From the NCBI GenBank assembly GCA_035327305.1, contig DAOLDL010000006.1, forward strand, positions 4,044-68,043: DNA of 64,000 nt, written 5' to 3'. Shown here piece by piece: positions 35,674-44,442 of this stretch (its first letter is position 1; every line of letters starts with the position of its first letter). A program made the translations under genes and the position numbers. The notes below the pieces were generated by a model. It searched no databases. It was not told the origin of the DNA and saw only the letters and a list, made by a program, of their open reading frames with translations. The stretch comes from CALMUP01 sp035327305 (GTDB lineage Bacteria; Verrucomicrobiota; Kiritimatiellia; CAIVKH01).

Positions 35674-36836
35674 ATATCCTTTTTATTCATCATGTTCCGG
35701 ATATGTATGGCTCCAGCCGCTGTCTTTTGAGGATGGCGGACAAGCTGGCCCGAGACGGCCATTGCGTTGCGGCCACGCTTCAAGAAGATGGTCCGTTGCG
35801 AAATGAACTCGAAAAAGCCGGGACAAAAGTTTTTCTTGTCCGTGAAATTCCCGCGCTACATCGCTCACGACTGGCCAGGCCCACGGCCTGGTTTGGCATG
35901 CTTCGTGATGTCATGCTTTCCCGCCGCCGGATAAAACAAATTTTTGCGGAATTCAAACCCGACCTTGTTCACACCAACAGCGCCACGCTCCTCCCCGTGG
36001 CAGGGTCCATCGCCCACGCGGCCGGCATCCCACACATCCTTCATGTCCGCGAGTCATTTTTGGATTTTGGCTTGTTGTGGAAAATCTACCGGATGGTCCT
36101 GGTATTTTATGCCGATAAAATTATCGCCATCTCCGGCTTTATTGCGGGAACATTTTCGGCCCGACAACAACAAGCCAAAGTCGTAACGATTTATGACGGA
36201 TTGCCCGAGCAGGACTTTATAAATATTTCACCGCCAGCCGTGGAGTCCTTTATTGAAAAATACAAACTTAAACGTCCGCTGATCGCCTTGGTGGGCCGCA
36301 TCAAACTCAAACGCAAAGGCCAGGATGTACTGGTCAACGCGGCCGCCATCTTGAAACATAAATTTCCCGATGCCACCTACGCCATGGTTGGCAGTCCGTT
36401 CCCCGGCAATGAAGATCATTTGGATAACCTGAAATCCATGATCCGGGAGCCGGGGCTTGAAGACCGAATCGTGCTGACCGGACACCTCGATCAACCGCTG
36501 GTTGCCCTGGCCGCATGCGATATATCAATAATGGCCTCCTCCACGCCGGAACCGCTAGGAAATGTCACCATTGAGTCGATGGCCCTGGGAAAACCGGTCG
36601 TGGGAACAAATCTTGGGGGAACGCCGGAGCTTGTGCAGGACCGGAAAACCGGCTTGTTGATACCGCCAGGCGATGCAGAGGCCATGGCAAATGCTTTGGC
36701 ATATTTACTCGAACATCCCGAGGAGGCCGCCCGTATGGGGCAACTGGGCAGGGAACGTTATCTAAACGAATTCACGTTTGATCAGTATTATGAAAAACTT
36801 GCGCAACTATATGAAAATTCCATGGTGAAGACATGA
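35670..36836 (+). CDS. Family 4 glycosyltransferase
   Basis: A 388-aa GT-B enzyme. The N-domain starts MNILFIHHVPDMYGSSRCLL (the GS-containing glycine loop of GT4). The C-domain has LIALVGRIKLKRKGQDVLVN and SSTPEPLGNVTIESMALGKP with the E-x7-E donor motif, then TNLGGTPELVQDRKTGLLIP. It is flanked by overlapping SGNH hydrolase genes, so sugar transfer and acyl editing appear to be coordinated. Donor sugar unknown. Confidence 0.88.
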   Translation: MNILFIHHVPDMYGSSRCLLRMADKLARDGHCVAATLQEDGPLRNELEKAGTKVFLVREIPALHRSRLARPTAWFGMLRDVMLSRRRIKQIFAEFKPDLVHTNSATLLPVAGSIAHAAGIPHILHVRESFLDFGLLWKIYRMVLVFYADKIIAISGFIAGTFSARQQQAKVVTIYDGLPEQDFINISPPAVESFIEKYKLKRPLIALVGRIKLKRKGQDVLVNAAAILKHKFPDATYAMVGSPFPGNEDHLDNLKSMIREPGLEDRIVLTGHLDQPLVALAACDISIMASSTPEPLGNVTIESMALGKPVVGTNLGGTPELVQDRKTGLLIPPGDAEAMANALAYLLEHPEEAARMGQLGRERYLNEFTFDQYYEKLAQLYENSMVKT

Positions 36837-37840
36837 AATCCGCGATTAAAAAAGTCATCATGCTGACGCTTTCCGTCGTCATTTGCTATACCATCCTCGA
36901 AATCGTCATACGCAAACGTTTCCCGCATTACGATCCACGCCGCCAAATCGTTTTCCACATACTCGACGACTACAATGGCGCGGCTATCGGTCCCGCCGGA
37001 GAAACGATCCGGCAAAGAACCCCGAAAGGAGATTATGATTTGTTGATTCCATTTAATCGCCACGGGTTTCGCGATAATCAAGATCTCACGGAATCAACCG
37101 CCACCGACTTTTTCGCGGTTGGCGATTCGTTTACCATGGGTTGGGGCGTACAGGAAAACGAGCGATTCAGCAACCTGGTGGCGGAAAACACCGACTTAAG
37201 AATTTTTAATATCGGCATTCCCGGAGACTTTTTACAGTATATCGGCCTGGTGCATTATGCCCGTGATCGCGGCGCCGTTATCAGCAACATGCTGGTGGGG
37301 GTTTGCATGAACAATGACCTGAAAAATTACAACACCCCCGACAAGTTCCAACCCATGATTTACGGGGACCGAAGCCGGTGGAAAGCACGATTGCGGGCGG
37401 AATTGCAATCGCGAAGCGCCGTATACCTGGCTTGCAGTTATGAACTGCAACAAATTCCCGCGCTACGGCGAATGTTTGAAAAGGCGGGAATTGCGCGCGA
37501 TATCAATGAGTTGACTCTGCAAAACATATACGATCAGGATGTGCTCATCAGCTCCGCCGACATGTGCCGTCAACTGGCGGAATTGGTCAACCCGAACCAG
37601 GCATGGTTTGTCATAATTCCATCCCTTGCCCTCTGGATTGGCGACCACCGCGAGTCTGAAGCCAGAATCCAGACGGAATTCATTGATTTGCTAAAGGAGC
37701 GAGGCCTGCGCGTGCTTGATTTGACACCGGCCTTCGAAGCAACTGGACGCCCCAGAGATTTCTATTTTGAAACGGATGCACATTGGAATGCGGCAGGTCA
37801 TGCCATGGCCGCAGAGCAGATAAGCGCATGGCTGAAGTGA
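36833..37840 (+). CDS. Second membrane-anchored SGNH-type hydrolase
   Basis: A 335-aa protein with an N-terminal membrane anchor (about residues 8-22). FFAVGDSFTMGWGV is block I with the serine nucleophile, NIGIPGDF the oxyanion glycine block, VCMNNDLKNY an Asn block and ETDAHWNAAGH the Asp/His dyad. It belongs to the same broad family as the 350-aa protein two genes upstream but is clearly diverged. Its end overlaps the WecG-type gene by 13 bases. Likely acts on acyl substituents of the polymer in the periplasm. Confidence 0.82.
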   Translation: MKSAIKKVIMLTLSVVICYTILEIVIRKRFPHYDPRRQIVFHILDDYNGAAIGPAGETIRQRTPKGDYDLLIPFNRHGFRDNQDLTESTATDFFAVGDSFTMGWGVQENERFSNLVAENTDLRIFNIGIPGDFLQYIGLVHYARDRGAVISNMLVGVCMNNDLKNYNTPDKFQPMIYGDRSRWKARLRAELQSRSAVYLACSYELQQIPALRRMFEKAGIARDINELTLQNIYDQDVLISSADMCRQLAELVNPNQAWFVIIPSLALWIGDHRESEARIQTEFIDLLKERGLRVLDLTPAFEATGRPRDFYFETDAHWNAAGHAMAAEQISAWLK

Positions 37841-38607
37841 AGTTCAACCCAAGCGGCCGCGTCGCCATGGGACCGGTTTCGTGTTCCATGGTGCGTATCC
37901 GCGACTTGCTCGGAATGATTCGCGAAACGCTGACGTCTCCGTCGCGCAAGGGTTTTTCCATCAATCTGTTGAATGCCCACCTTTACAACCTGTCCTGGAC
38001 AAATCGGGATTTTCGCGAGTTGGTTAACCGGTCCGATATTATCGCCGCTGACGGCATGGCCATTGTGTGGGCATCCAGACTGTTCGGAGCCGCAATACCC
38101 GAACGTTGCAATATGACCGATTCATTTCGGGCATATCTTGCCGATGCAACCATGCCTCATGCTACCGCAGTGCTGATCGGTTGCAGTAAAGAAGAGGCGG
38201 CACGCGCGGCCGAAACCATGCAACGCGATTGTCCCCGGCTTCGCGTCACACATGCCCTATCGGGATATATGGAACCCGCGGAATATGTGGTTGCGCTGAA
38301 GGCGTTGCCAGCAACAGATTTCGTATTGCTGGGCATGGGATCACCCAAATCCGAAATAATTTCACATCTCGCTCGCGACGTATGGCCGGAATCCATCGTC
38401 TGGCATATTGGCGGCGGCACCATACTATTTTTTGCGGGCACGTTGGTCGAGGCGCCTTTGTGGATGCGCAAATGCGGATTGCAATGGTTGCACCGACTGT
38501 TAATGGAACCCAGGCGCATGTGGCGCAGATACCTGATCGGAAATCCGCTTTTTATAGCAAGAATTCTCAAATCCGCCTTCTCAACCCGCCCCCCGAAATC
38601 CGCGTAA
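37828..38607 (+). CDS. WecG/TagA/CpsF-family (GT26) glycosyltransferase
   Basis: A 259-aa protein starting MAEVKFNPSG at ATG 37828. GFSINLLNAHLYNLSWTNRD, RSDIIAADGMAIVWASRLFG and LLGMGSPKSEIISHLARDVW match the GT26 family; the last segment corresponds to the GxGxPxQE-like block. TagA and WecG transfer N-acetylmannosamine or its uronic acid to lipid-linked GlcNAc. The WecB gene in the same cluster would supply UDP-ManNAc, which fits. The C-terminal region is basic and suited to membrane association. Confidence 0.88.
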   Translation: MAEVKFNPSGRVAMGPVSCSMVRIRDLLGMIRETLTSPSRKGFSINLLNAHLYNLSWTNRDFRELVNRSDIIAADGMAIVWASRLFGAAIPERCNMTDSFRAYLADATMPHATAVLIGCSKEEAARAAETMQRDCPRLRVTHALSGYMEPAEYVVALKALPATDFVLLGMGSPKSEIISHLARDVWPESIVWHIGGGTILFFAGTLVEAPLWMRKCGLQWLHRLLMEPRRMWRRYLIGNPLFIARILKSAFSTRPPKSA

Positions 38608-38609
38608 AC

Positions 38610-38642
38610 AAAGGATATATCCAGTCTCTTTTCTGGACCTTT
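38610..38642 (+). terminator. Hairpin after the WecG/TagA-type gene
   Basis: Starting three bases after the stop codon, AAAGG (38610-38614) and TCCAG (38620-38624) can pair with CTGGA (38633-38637) and CCTTT (38638-38642), leaving an ATATA bulge and an eight-base T-rich loop. There is no clean T-tract behind it, so it may be a weak or Rho-assisted terminator, or a processing site. Confidence 0.3.
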
Positions 38643-38692
38643 GATGTCTTTCATGGCAATCTTTCCCGTTCATTCCCGATACGAATTGCTCC

Positions 38693-40429
38693 ATGATTCA
38701 TCGAACAAAAATTGATCACCCGCCGGGAACTTCACTTCCGCGGCAGTCGCGCATCGCGCCAACCTTGCTTGATGTATTGACACTGTTAATGACCGCGCTG
38801 GTGGTTGGCGGTGTATTTTATGTATTTCACTTTCACGGTGTAACCGATGTCGGATATGAATTCACACGACCCACGCGGTCGGTTTTCGATTGGTTGTACA
38901 ACCGCTGGTACAACGATATTCGCGATACGTTATTTGCTCACAGCCATCTCGTCCCTTTGATCAGCTTACTGTTGGTATGGCTGGACCGGCGGGCTTTAGC
39001 TACACTTCCCCGCAGGATAAACTGGTTCGGACTGGTTCTCATTATTTTCGCGTTTGTCATTCATTGGGCGGGTGTGAAAACAGAACAAACCCGCATCTCC
39101 GTCGCCAGCCTGATCATGTTGACCTGGAGTATACCGCTGTTTATCTGCGGGTGGCCGACCGCCCGGCGATTAATATTTCCCTGCGGATTTCTCATATTCA
39201 GCCTGCCCCTGAACTTTTTTGATGCGCTGGTTCACCCTATTCGAATCGCGTCCGTATCGACAGCCACCGCATTGCTGAATGGTATCGGTATAGATGTTGT
39301 GCAGGCCGGTCCGGTTATTGTGGTGCGTCAAAGTGGATTCCGCATGGATCTCGCCGACACACGAAGCAGTATATTTGCCGCGACTGCGGCGGGCGCCTGC
39401 TCGTTGTTATGTGCCTACCTCGCCAGAACCAGACTTTGGAAACGTCTGTTGATTCCCGCCATTTGTATTCCCCTCTTCATGACTTCAATAGTTCTGCGCG
39501 CCTTGATCATCATGGTGGTAGGCGCGACATCCCCGGCATTGGGCGCAAGAATAAACGAGCTACTGTCGGGGCCTCTGGTTGTGCTGTTGATCTTTGGCGG
39601 CTTGACCGGACTGGCCATCAGTTTTCATGAAAAGAAACCATATGCTCCCATTCGCGATTTATCGAACGGCAAGAGCAAAACAATTCCGGCCATATGGCCA
39701 CTGATCATAACGCTTTCCGTGATTGCCGCGGCATCCAAATGGATACCCGCCAACCTGGATGTGCATCATAGCGAGCAAACCGGAGTGAATTTGGACTGGC
39801 CGGACATGTTGGGCGCCTGGCGAGGCGAAGAAACACTATATTGCCACAACCCCGAAGACATACGTGAAGTCATTACCACTGAACTGATTGCGGGTGACCC
39901 TTGCCCGAATTGCGGGGAACCGCTCTTTGAAATGAGTCCCGTGGAACGATTGTTACTTCCACCCGATACCCTGGTCAGAAAGAAGCAATATGAATCACCC
40001 TTGGGACGCCGGGTTTACCTGGCCATTGTCTTAAGCGGCAAGCATCGTTCCAGTATTCACCGCCCGGAAGTCTGTCTGGTTGGTCCGAACAGCCGTATTG
40101 CCGAGTCCTTTATTCATGAAGTTGAGCTGGCCAATGGCCGCAAGCTCCGCGTCAAAGTTCTGGAAATGATCATTCAGTTTAAAGGTCCCGACGGTGAAAT
40201 GTATTCCGGAAGATCCTACTATACCTATTGGTTTGCCGGAATCGGCCGGGAAACGCCATCACACCTGCAACGTATGTTCTGGATGGCGTCAGACCGCCTG
40301 TTCCGCAACGAAAGCTACCGATGGGCCTATATTTCCATCGCGGGCATTCGAACATCGCAAAGGGAGGCATATCTTCGTGAAATCGATGAATTCATTCGCC
40401 TGGCCTACCCGGCTTTGATCCGGCCATGA
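38693..40429 (+). CDS. Exosortase-EpsI fusion with substituted catalytic residues (pseudo-exosortase)
   Basis: A 578-aa protein. Residues about 20-315 are a polytopic exosortase domain clearly related to the intact exosortase at 14553-15521 (FAHSHLVPLISLLLVW against YSHGWLIPVMSIYVIW; LIFPCGFLIFSLPLNFFDAL against LIFPCAFLIFCIPFNFLDSV). All three catalytic positions differ: Cys becomes Arg224 (ADTRSSI against ADACSGI), Arg becomes Leu268 (SIVLRA against NIVRIF, with Arg269 adjacent) and His becomes Glu289 (NELLSG against YHDFSG). Residues about 330-578 are an EpsI-like domain with all conserved cysteines (C384, C404, C407, C461) and SGKHRSSIHRPEVCLVG. The frame is open with no decay, so the protein is probably expressed in a non-peptidase role. 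It sits directly before the initiating transferase gene. Confidence 0.85.
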   Translation: MIHRTKIDHPPGTSLPRQSRIAPTLLDVLTLLMTALVVGGVFYVFHFHGVTDVGYEFTRPTRSVFDWLYNRWYNDIRDTLFAHSHLVPLISLLLVWLDRRALATLPRRINWFGLVLIIFAFVIHWAGVKTEQTRISVASLIMLTWSIPLFICGWPTARRLIFPCGFLIFSLPLNFFDALVHPIRIASVSTATALLNGIGIDVVQAGPVIVVRQSGFRMDLADTRSSIFAATAAGACSLLCAYLARTRLWKRLLIPAICIPLFMTSIVLRALIIMVVGATSPALGARINELLSGPLVVLLIFGGLTGLAISFHEKKPYAPIRDLSNGKSKTIPAIWPLIITLSVIAAASKWIPANLDVHHSEQTGVNLDWPDMLGAWRGEETLYCHNPEDIREVITTELIAGDPCPNCGEPLFEMSPVERLLLPPDTLVRKKQYESPLGRRVYLAIVLSGKHRSSIHRPEVCLVGPNSRIAESFIHEVELANGRKLRVKVLEMIIQFKGPDGEMYSGRSYYTYWFAGIGRETPSHLQRMFWMASDRLFRNESYRWAYISIAGIRTSQREAYLREIDEFIRLAYPALIRP

Positions 40430-40437
40430 TGCCGCTT

Positions 40438-40450
40438 GAGTATTGAATAT
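40438..40450. promoter_or_regulatory. Possible GbsR-type half-site upstream of the initiating transferase
   Basis: GAGTATTGAATAT in the short AT-rich spacer before the gene at 40480 shares GTATTGAA with the inner arm of the palindrome at 15602-15639. It is a single half-site only, and AT-rich spacers give such matches by chance. Confidence 0.2.
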
Positions 40451-40479
40451 ATTTTCTTTTTGTTACATTTTGGAGCGCA

Positions 40480-41949
40480 ATGACGGAAACAACCAGACAT
40501 CAGGATTCGCAAATCGTTCGTGACCACGAGTTCAGCCAGTTAGCCAGGCAACAGTCCTCCATGGCTTATGCCTACCGATACACCATCAATGGCTTGATCA
40601 TGGGGCTGGGTGAGGCCTTGGTCATTACGGTTTCACTCTTTCTCGGCGGATTTATCCGCTTCATATGGAAAGGCGACCCGATGATTGCATCGTGGATGCT
40701 GTACCTGGTCGTCGCTTGGATTTTCGGTTCGTTCACCATGAAAATGTTGCCCGGCTGGGGACTGGGACCGGTGGAGGAACTGCGCAGAACGGTATTGCTG
40801 ATGCTGGGTGTCTTTGTCGGCACCACCGCCATGCTTTTCTGGGGAAAAGCCGCACATGAAACCAGCCGTTTCACGCTGACCTTTGGTTTTGTCTTCAGTG
40901 TGATCGCCGTTCCTTTGATGCGACTGCAAGTTAAGCGTTTCTTGATTTCCATGGGCATGTGGGGTGCGCCGACCATCGTATTCACCGACCGGCATGTCGG
41001 GCCTCAAGTAATCAATGCATTGGTTCAGGAACCTGGTCTTGGTTATATTCCCATTGGCGTCATCATGAATGACCCCGGTTATCCATCCGGCGCCCAGATT
41101 GCCGGGCTTACGGTAATAGACTCCGCAGTAAGTGAAACCATTGCGCACGCCGCCATCATTGCACTGCCCAATTTATCAAGCCACGAAACCGCGGATCTGG
41201 TGGAAGCCTGTCTTTCCAAGTATCGCCGTGTCGTGATTATTCCCGACATTGCGGATATGCCGTCACTCTGGGTCAAACCGCGCGACATGGTCGGCATGCT
41301 CGGGCTTGAAATTCCCAGCAATCTCATTGACCCAATTGCCAGATTCATCAAACGAACCTTTGACCTTGCCTTTGTGCTTCTGACGTTGCCGTTATGGCTT
41401 CCGATTGGGTTTATATTGACGGTTCTAATCTGGGTTGAAGATCGGGCCAACCCCATGTTTCTACAGGAGAGAATTGGCATCAAAGGGCGGGCGTTCAAGA
41501 CCTGGAAATTCCGCACCATGCACCCCGACGCCGAGATACTGCTTCAGACCAAATTGAAGGAAAACCCCGAGATGCGCGCGGAATGGGAAGCCAATTTTAA
41601 ATTGAAGTCGGATCCGAGAATCACGCGAATTGGACGTTTTTTGCGGCGCACCTCGCTGGATGAATTACCTCAATTCATTAATATTCTGCGGGGGGAAATG
41701 TCCTTGGTCGGTCCCCGCCCCCTCCCAGCATACCATCATGAAGAATTGCCGGCCCGTGCCCGCGAACTGCGCGAACGCGCAAGACCGGGCATGACGGGTT
41801 TGTGGCAGGTATCGGGTCGAAGCGAGGCCGGACACGCAGGGATGCCCAAATGGGACACATATTATGTTCGTAACTGGTCGGCTTGGCTTGATATTGTTAT
41901 CTTTATTCGCACCATACGCGCGGTAATCTCCGCCAAAGGCGCATATTAA
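40480..41949 (+). CDS. Polyprenyl glycosylphosphotransferase (initiating sugar transferase, WbaP/WcaJ type)
   Basis: A 489-aa inner-membrane protein that transfers a sugar-1-phosphate to undecaprenyl phosphate to start each repeat unit. Four or five N-terminal helices (about 30-160) and a central nucleotide-binding-like region precede the C-terminal bacterial sugar transferase domain. Motifs seen are KRTFDLAFVLLTLPLWLPIG, FLQERIGIKGRAFKTWKFRT, SLDELPQFINILRGEMSLVG with PRP, and ARPGMTGLWQVSGR. The start has TTGGAG as ribosome binding site. The donor is probably UDP-hexose, but this cannot be read directly. Confidence 0.92.
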   Translation: MTETTRHQDSQIVRDHEFSQLARQQSSMAYAYRYTINGLIMGLGEALVITVSLFLGGFIRFIWKGDPMIASWMLYLVVAWIFGSFTMKMLPGWGLGPVEELRRTVLLMLGVFVGTTAMLFWGKAAHETSRFTLTFGFVFSVIAVPLMRLQVKRFLISMGMWGAPTIVFTDRHVGPQVINALVQEPGLGYIPIGVIMNDPGYPSGAQIAGLTVIDSAVSETIAHAAIIALPNLSSHETADLVEACLSKYRRVVIIPDIADMPSLWVKPRDMVGMLGLEIPSNLIDPIARFIKRTFDLAFVLLTLPLWLPIGFILTVLIWVEDRANPMFLQERIGIKGRAFKTWKFRTMHPDAEILLQTKLKENPEMRAEWEANFKLKSDPRITRIGRFLRRTSLDELPQFINILRGEMSLVGPRPLPAYHHEELPARARELRERARPGMTGLWQVSGRSEAGHAGMPKWDTYYVRNWSAWLDIVIFIRTIRAVISAKGAY

Positions 41950-41962
41950 CGAAAGGTCCGGT

Positions 41963-44392
41963 ATGAAAACTTTTTTGTTGAGGACCGCGGTTGCGGTTCT
42001 TTTTTTTACAATCGGAGAGGCTCTGGCACTCGGACCCCATGAGTGTGTTATACTTGTCAATCGCCGGTCCATGGAATCCGTGGAGTTGGCGAATTTTTAT
42101 GCAGAACTGCGAAATATTCCCGCGGGAAACATCATCCATCTTGATTTGCCGCCGAAAGCGTTGGAAGCACGTCCCGTTTTCACACCATCGGAATTTAATG
42201 AATATATTCTGGAGCCTGCCCGGAAAGTATTGCGGGATCGCAACATCATTGGTCATGTGTTGGTTTGGATATATTCTTCCGGATTTCCGACAACAATAAG
42301 CACTGAACCTCCCATATCCTTGACCGGCATGACGTTTACGCGAGGTGTAACGCCCACGTTTGATGAGATCGAAAAAGGAACATGGGCTTCCCCCATGTTC
42401 AGGGGACCCCATCGTGCGGATGGACCCTCCGCGCCTTCGGTAACGTTCGAGGAATTCACCTTGCACCTGGGCACGGAAATGCCCACCCCCAGCATGATGC
42501 TGGGATGGACCGGGTCACGTGGCATGACTGTGGAGCAAATCAGGCAACAGTTGCGGGCATCGGCATCCAGCGACGGCGCCCACCCTCCCGCTTCGGTTTT
42601 TTTTGAATTGAATAACGATCCGCGCAGTCGCGCCCGGCAATGGCAGTTCGAACCAATCGCAAAAGAACTTGCGGGAATGGGCATCACGGCGATTATCGCC
42701 ACCAATCCCCCGGTGAATCGACCCGACCTCATGGGCATTTTAGCCGGCCGGTCACATGTTGACCCCTCTCAATTCGCCGCCGTGCTTCGCCCCGGAGCCT
42801 ATGCCGATCATCTAACCAGCCTGGCCGCATATTTTCATGAGCCTGACCAGACCAAATTAACAGCCTGGTTAAAACATCAGGCGGCAGGGTCTTCCGGTAC
42901 AATCCATGAACCTTATGCCAATTGGGCCAAATTTCCTTCGGCAAGGCTTTTCGCTCATTATGCCGGCGGTTGCTCATTGATCGAGAGCCTCTATCAATCC
43001 ATCCGCAGTCCACTGCAAATCCTGCCAGTGGGCGACCCGTTATGCAGTCCGTGGATGAAACCACCTGGATTAACGTTGCTAAATATGGCCGATGACGAAA
43101 AAGCGCCACTGAAAGGCAAAGCTGAATTCGTGGCAAGCTCATGGAGCGGATTTGGACAGGTCCCCCCGACCACCATATTTTTCCTGGATGGCCGCCCGGT
43201 AAACCAACCGGGTGCACAGCAACAATTTTCCATTGATACCGAGCGGCTCAATGATGGCTACCATGATTTACGCGCGGTGGCATATGCCAACGAATCCATT
43301 CGGCATCAAGGCTTTGACACCAAGGGCTTCATCAGCCGAAACCGCAATCGCGGCGTTTCAATCGGCGGCTACACCAATCGCCAGGAGGTTGATTACTACC
43401 GTCCGGTCCGCTTTCAGATTCAAGCGGAAGGATCCCCTCGCGAAGCGGCCATTATCGCCCAGGAGCGGGTCCTTGCACGGGAGGCTTACTCCTCCAACAT
43501 GTCGATATCCGTTAACCTGGTCCACGTGGGGCCAGGACCCGTGCGTTTCCAAGCTGTAGTTGTTTATCCCGACAATGAAGCGGTCAGAAGTGTTCCACTG
43601 CTACTTGATATACGGAGCCTGAATCAAGCCCCGGAAATTCATGCGTTTCATGCCTCGACCAATGAAACAGGTGATGTCACTTTCACCATGGCGGTATCCG
43701 ACCCCGATGACACCAACCTGGAGGCGCTGTGGTATAACGACATCCTCAAAGGCAACAATAACGATCTTTTAATTGCTCCCATGGATCTCCTGGCGGAGCA
43801 CAAAGTCAGCGACATCTCGGTTTTAATTGCGGCTACGTCCGGTGTGATTTGTACGACCTATCAGCCGGATCAACCGAACCTGATACGTGAAATCCGGATG
43901 AGCATGACACCACTTTTCACTCCGACGCCTCACCTTATGCAGGCGGGTATTGTTTTCAACTATCAGGACGCCAACAATTACATGTTCTGGGGAGCCAGCG
44001 GATATTTCAGCGCATGGACACTGATTCGAGTACGGGATGGGAAAAATGAAATGGTATTGACCAGAGGCGCGCCCATCGAAATGAATCGTCGGCATGATGT
44101 GATGATACTGGCGCTTGATTCCAAAAAAATGGCGCTATTCGCCAACGAAAATCTGATGGCCATCGCCGATGTCAGCTTCGGCGCCGGGCGTGTCGGCGGC
44201 CTTGCTTCAACTCCGGTGCAATTTGATAATATCCTGGTGGCTCCGCCATCCGCCATGCGACCTTATTTCTCGGAGAGTCAAAAGGGACTGCTAGTGGATT
44301 CAGACCATCTGAATAGTATCGCCTCCATATATGGTGGCGTTAGAGATGTTCAACTCACCACGGTGCGCCGGTTATCCGTCACCGCCGATTAA
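41963..44392 (+). CDS. Exported TIGR03790-like protein
   Basis: An 809-aa protein with a signal peptide (MKTFLLRTAVAVLFFTIGEA, cleavage probably after ALA). The mature N-terminus ECVILVNRRSMESVELANFY and AELRNIPAGNIIHLDLP, later LGWTGSRGMTVEQIRQQLRA, FFELNNDPRSRARQWQFEPI, GAYADHLTSLAAYF and QILPVGDPLCSPW resemble the TIGR03790 family known from acidobacteria, planctomycetes and verrucomicrobia. The C-terminal part (about 490-809) is beta-rich with cadherin-like text and a laminin-G-like end. Function unknown. It follows the initiating transferase by 13 bases with GAAAGG as ribosome binding site, so it is co-transcribed with the exopolysaccharide genes. Confidence 0.75.
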   Translation: MKTFLLRTAVAVLFFTIGEALALGPHECVILVNRRSMESVELANFYAELRNIPAGNIIHLDLPPKALEARPVFTPSEFNEYILEPARKVLRDRNIIGHVLVWIYSSGFPTTISTEPPISLTGMTFTRGVTPTFDEIEKGTWASPMFRGPHRADGPSAPSVTFEEFTLHLGTEMPTPSMMLGWTGSRGMTVEQIRQQLRASASSDGAHPPASVFFELNNDPRSRARQWQFEPIAKELAGMGITAIIATNPPVNRPDLMGILAGRSHVDPSQFAAVLRPGAYADHLTSLAAYFHEPDQTKLTAWLKHQAAGSSGTIHEPYANWAKFPSARLFAHYAGGCSLIESLYQSIRSPLQILPVGDPLCSPWMKPPGLTLLNMADDEKAPLKGKAEFVASSWSGFGQVPPTTIFFLDGRPVNQPGAQQQFSIDTERLNDGYHDLRAVAYANESIRHQGFDTKGFISRNRNRGVSIGGYTNRQEVDYYRPVRFQIQAEGSPREAAIIAQERVLAREAYSSNMSISVNLVHVGPGPVRFQAVVVYPDNEAVRSVPLLLDIRSLNQAPEIHAFHASTNETGDVTFTMAVSDPDDTNLEALWYNDILKGNNNDLLIAPMDLLAEHKVSDISVLIAATSGVICTTYQPDQPNLIREIRMSMTPLFTPTPHLMQAGIVFNYQDANNYMFWGASGYFSAWTLIRVRDGKNEMVLTRGAPIEMNRRHDVMILALDSKKMALFANENLMAIADVSFGAGRVGGLASTPVQFDNILVAPPSAMRPYFSESQKGLLVDSDHLNSIASIYGGVRDVQLTTVRRLSVTAD

Positions 44393-44442
44393 TCCCGCAT
44401 GATGTAACAGGAACAGCGGACCATGCCCGTTCGGATTCCGAT

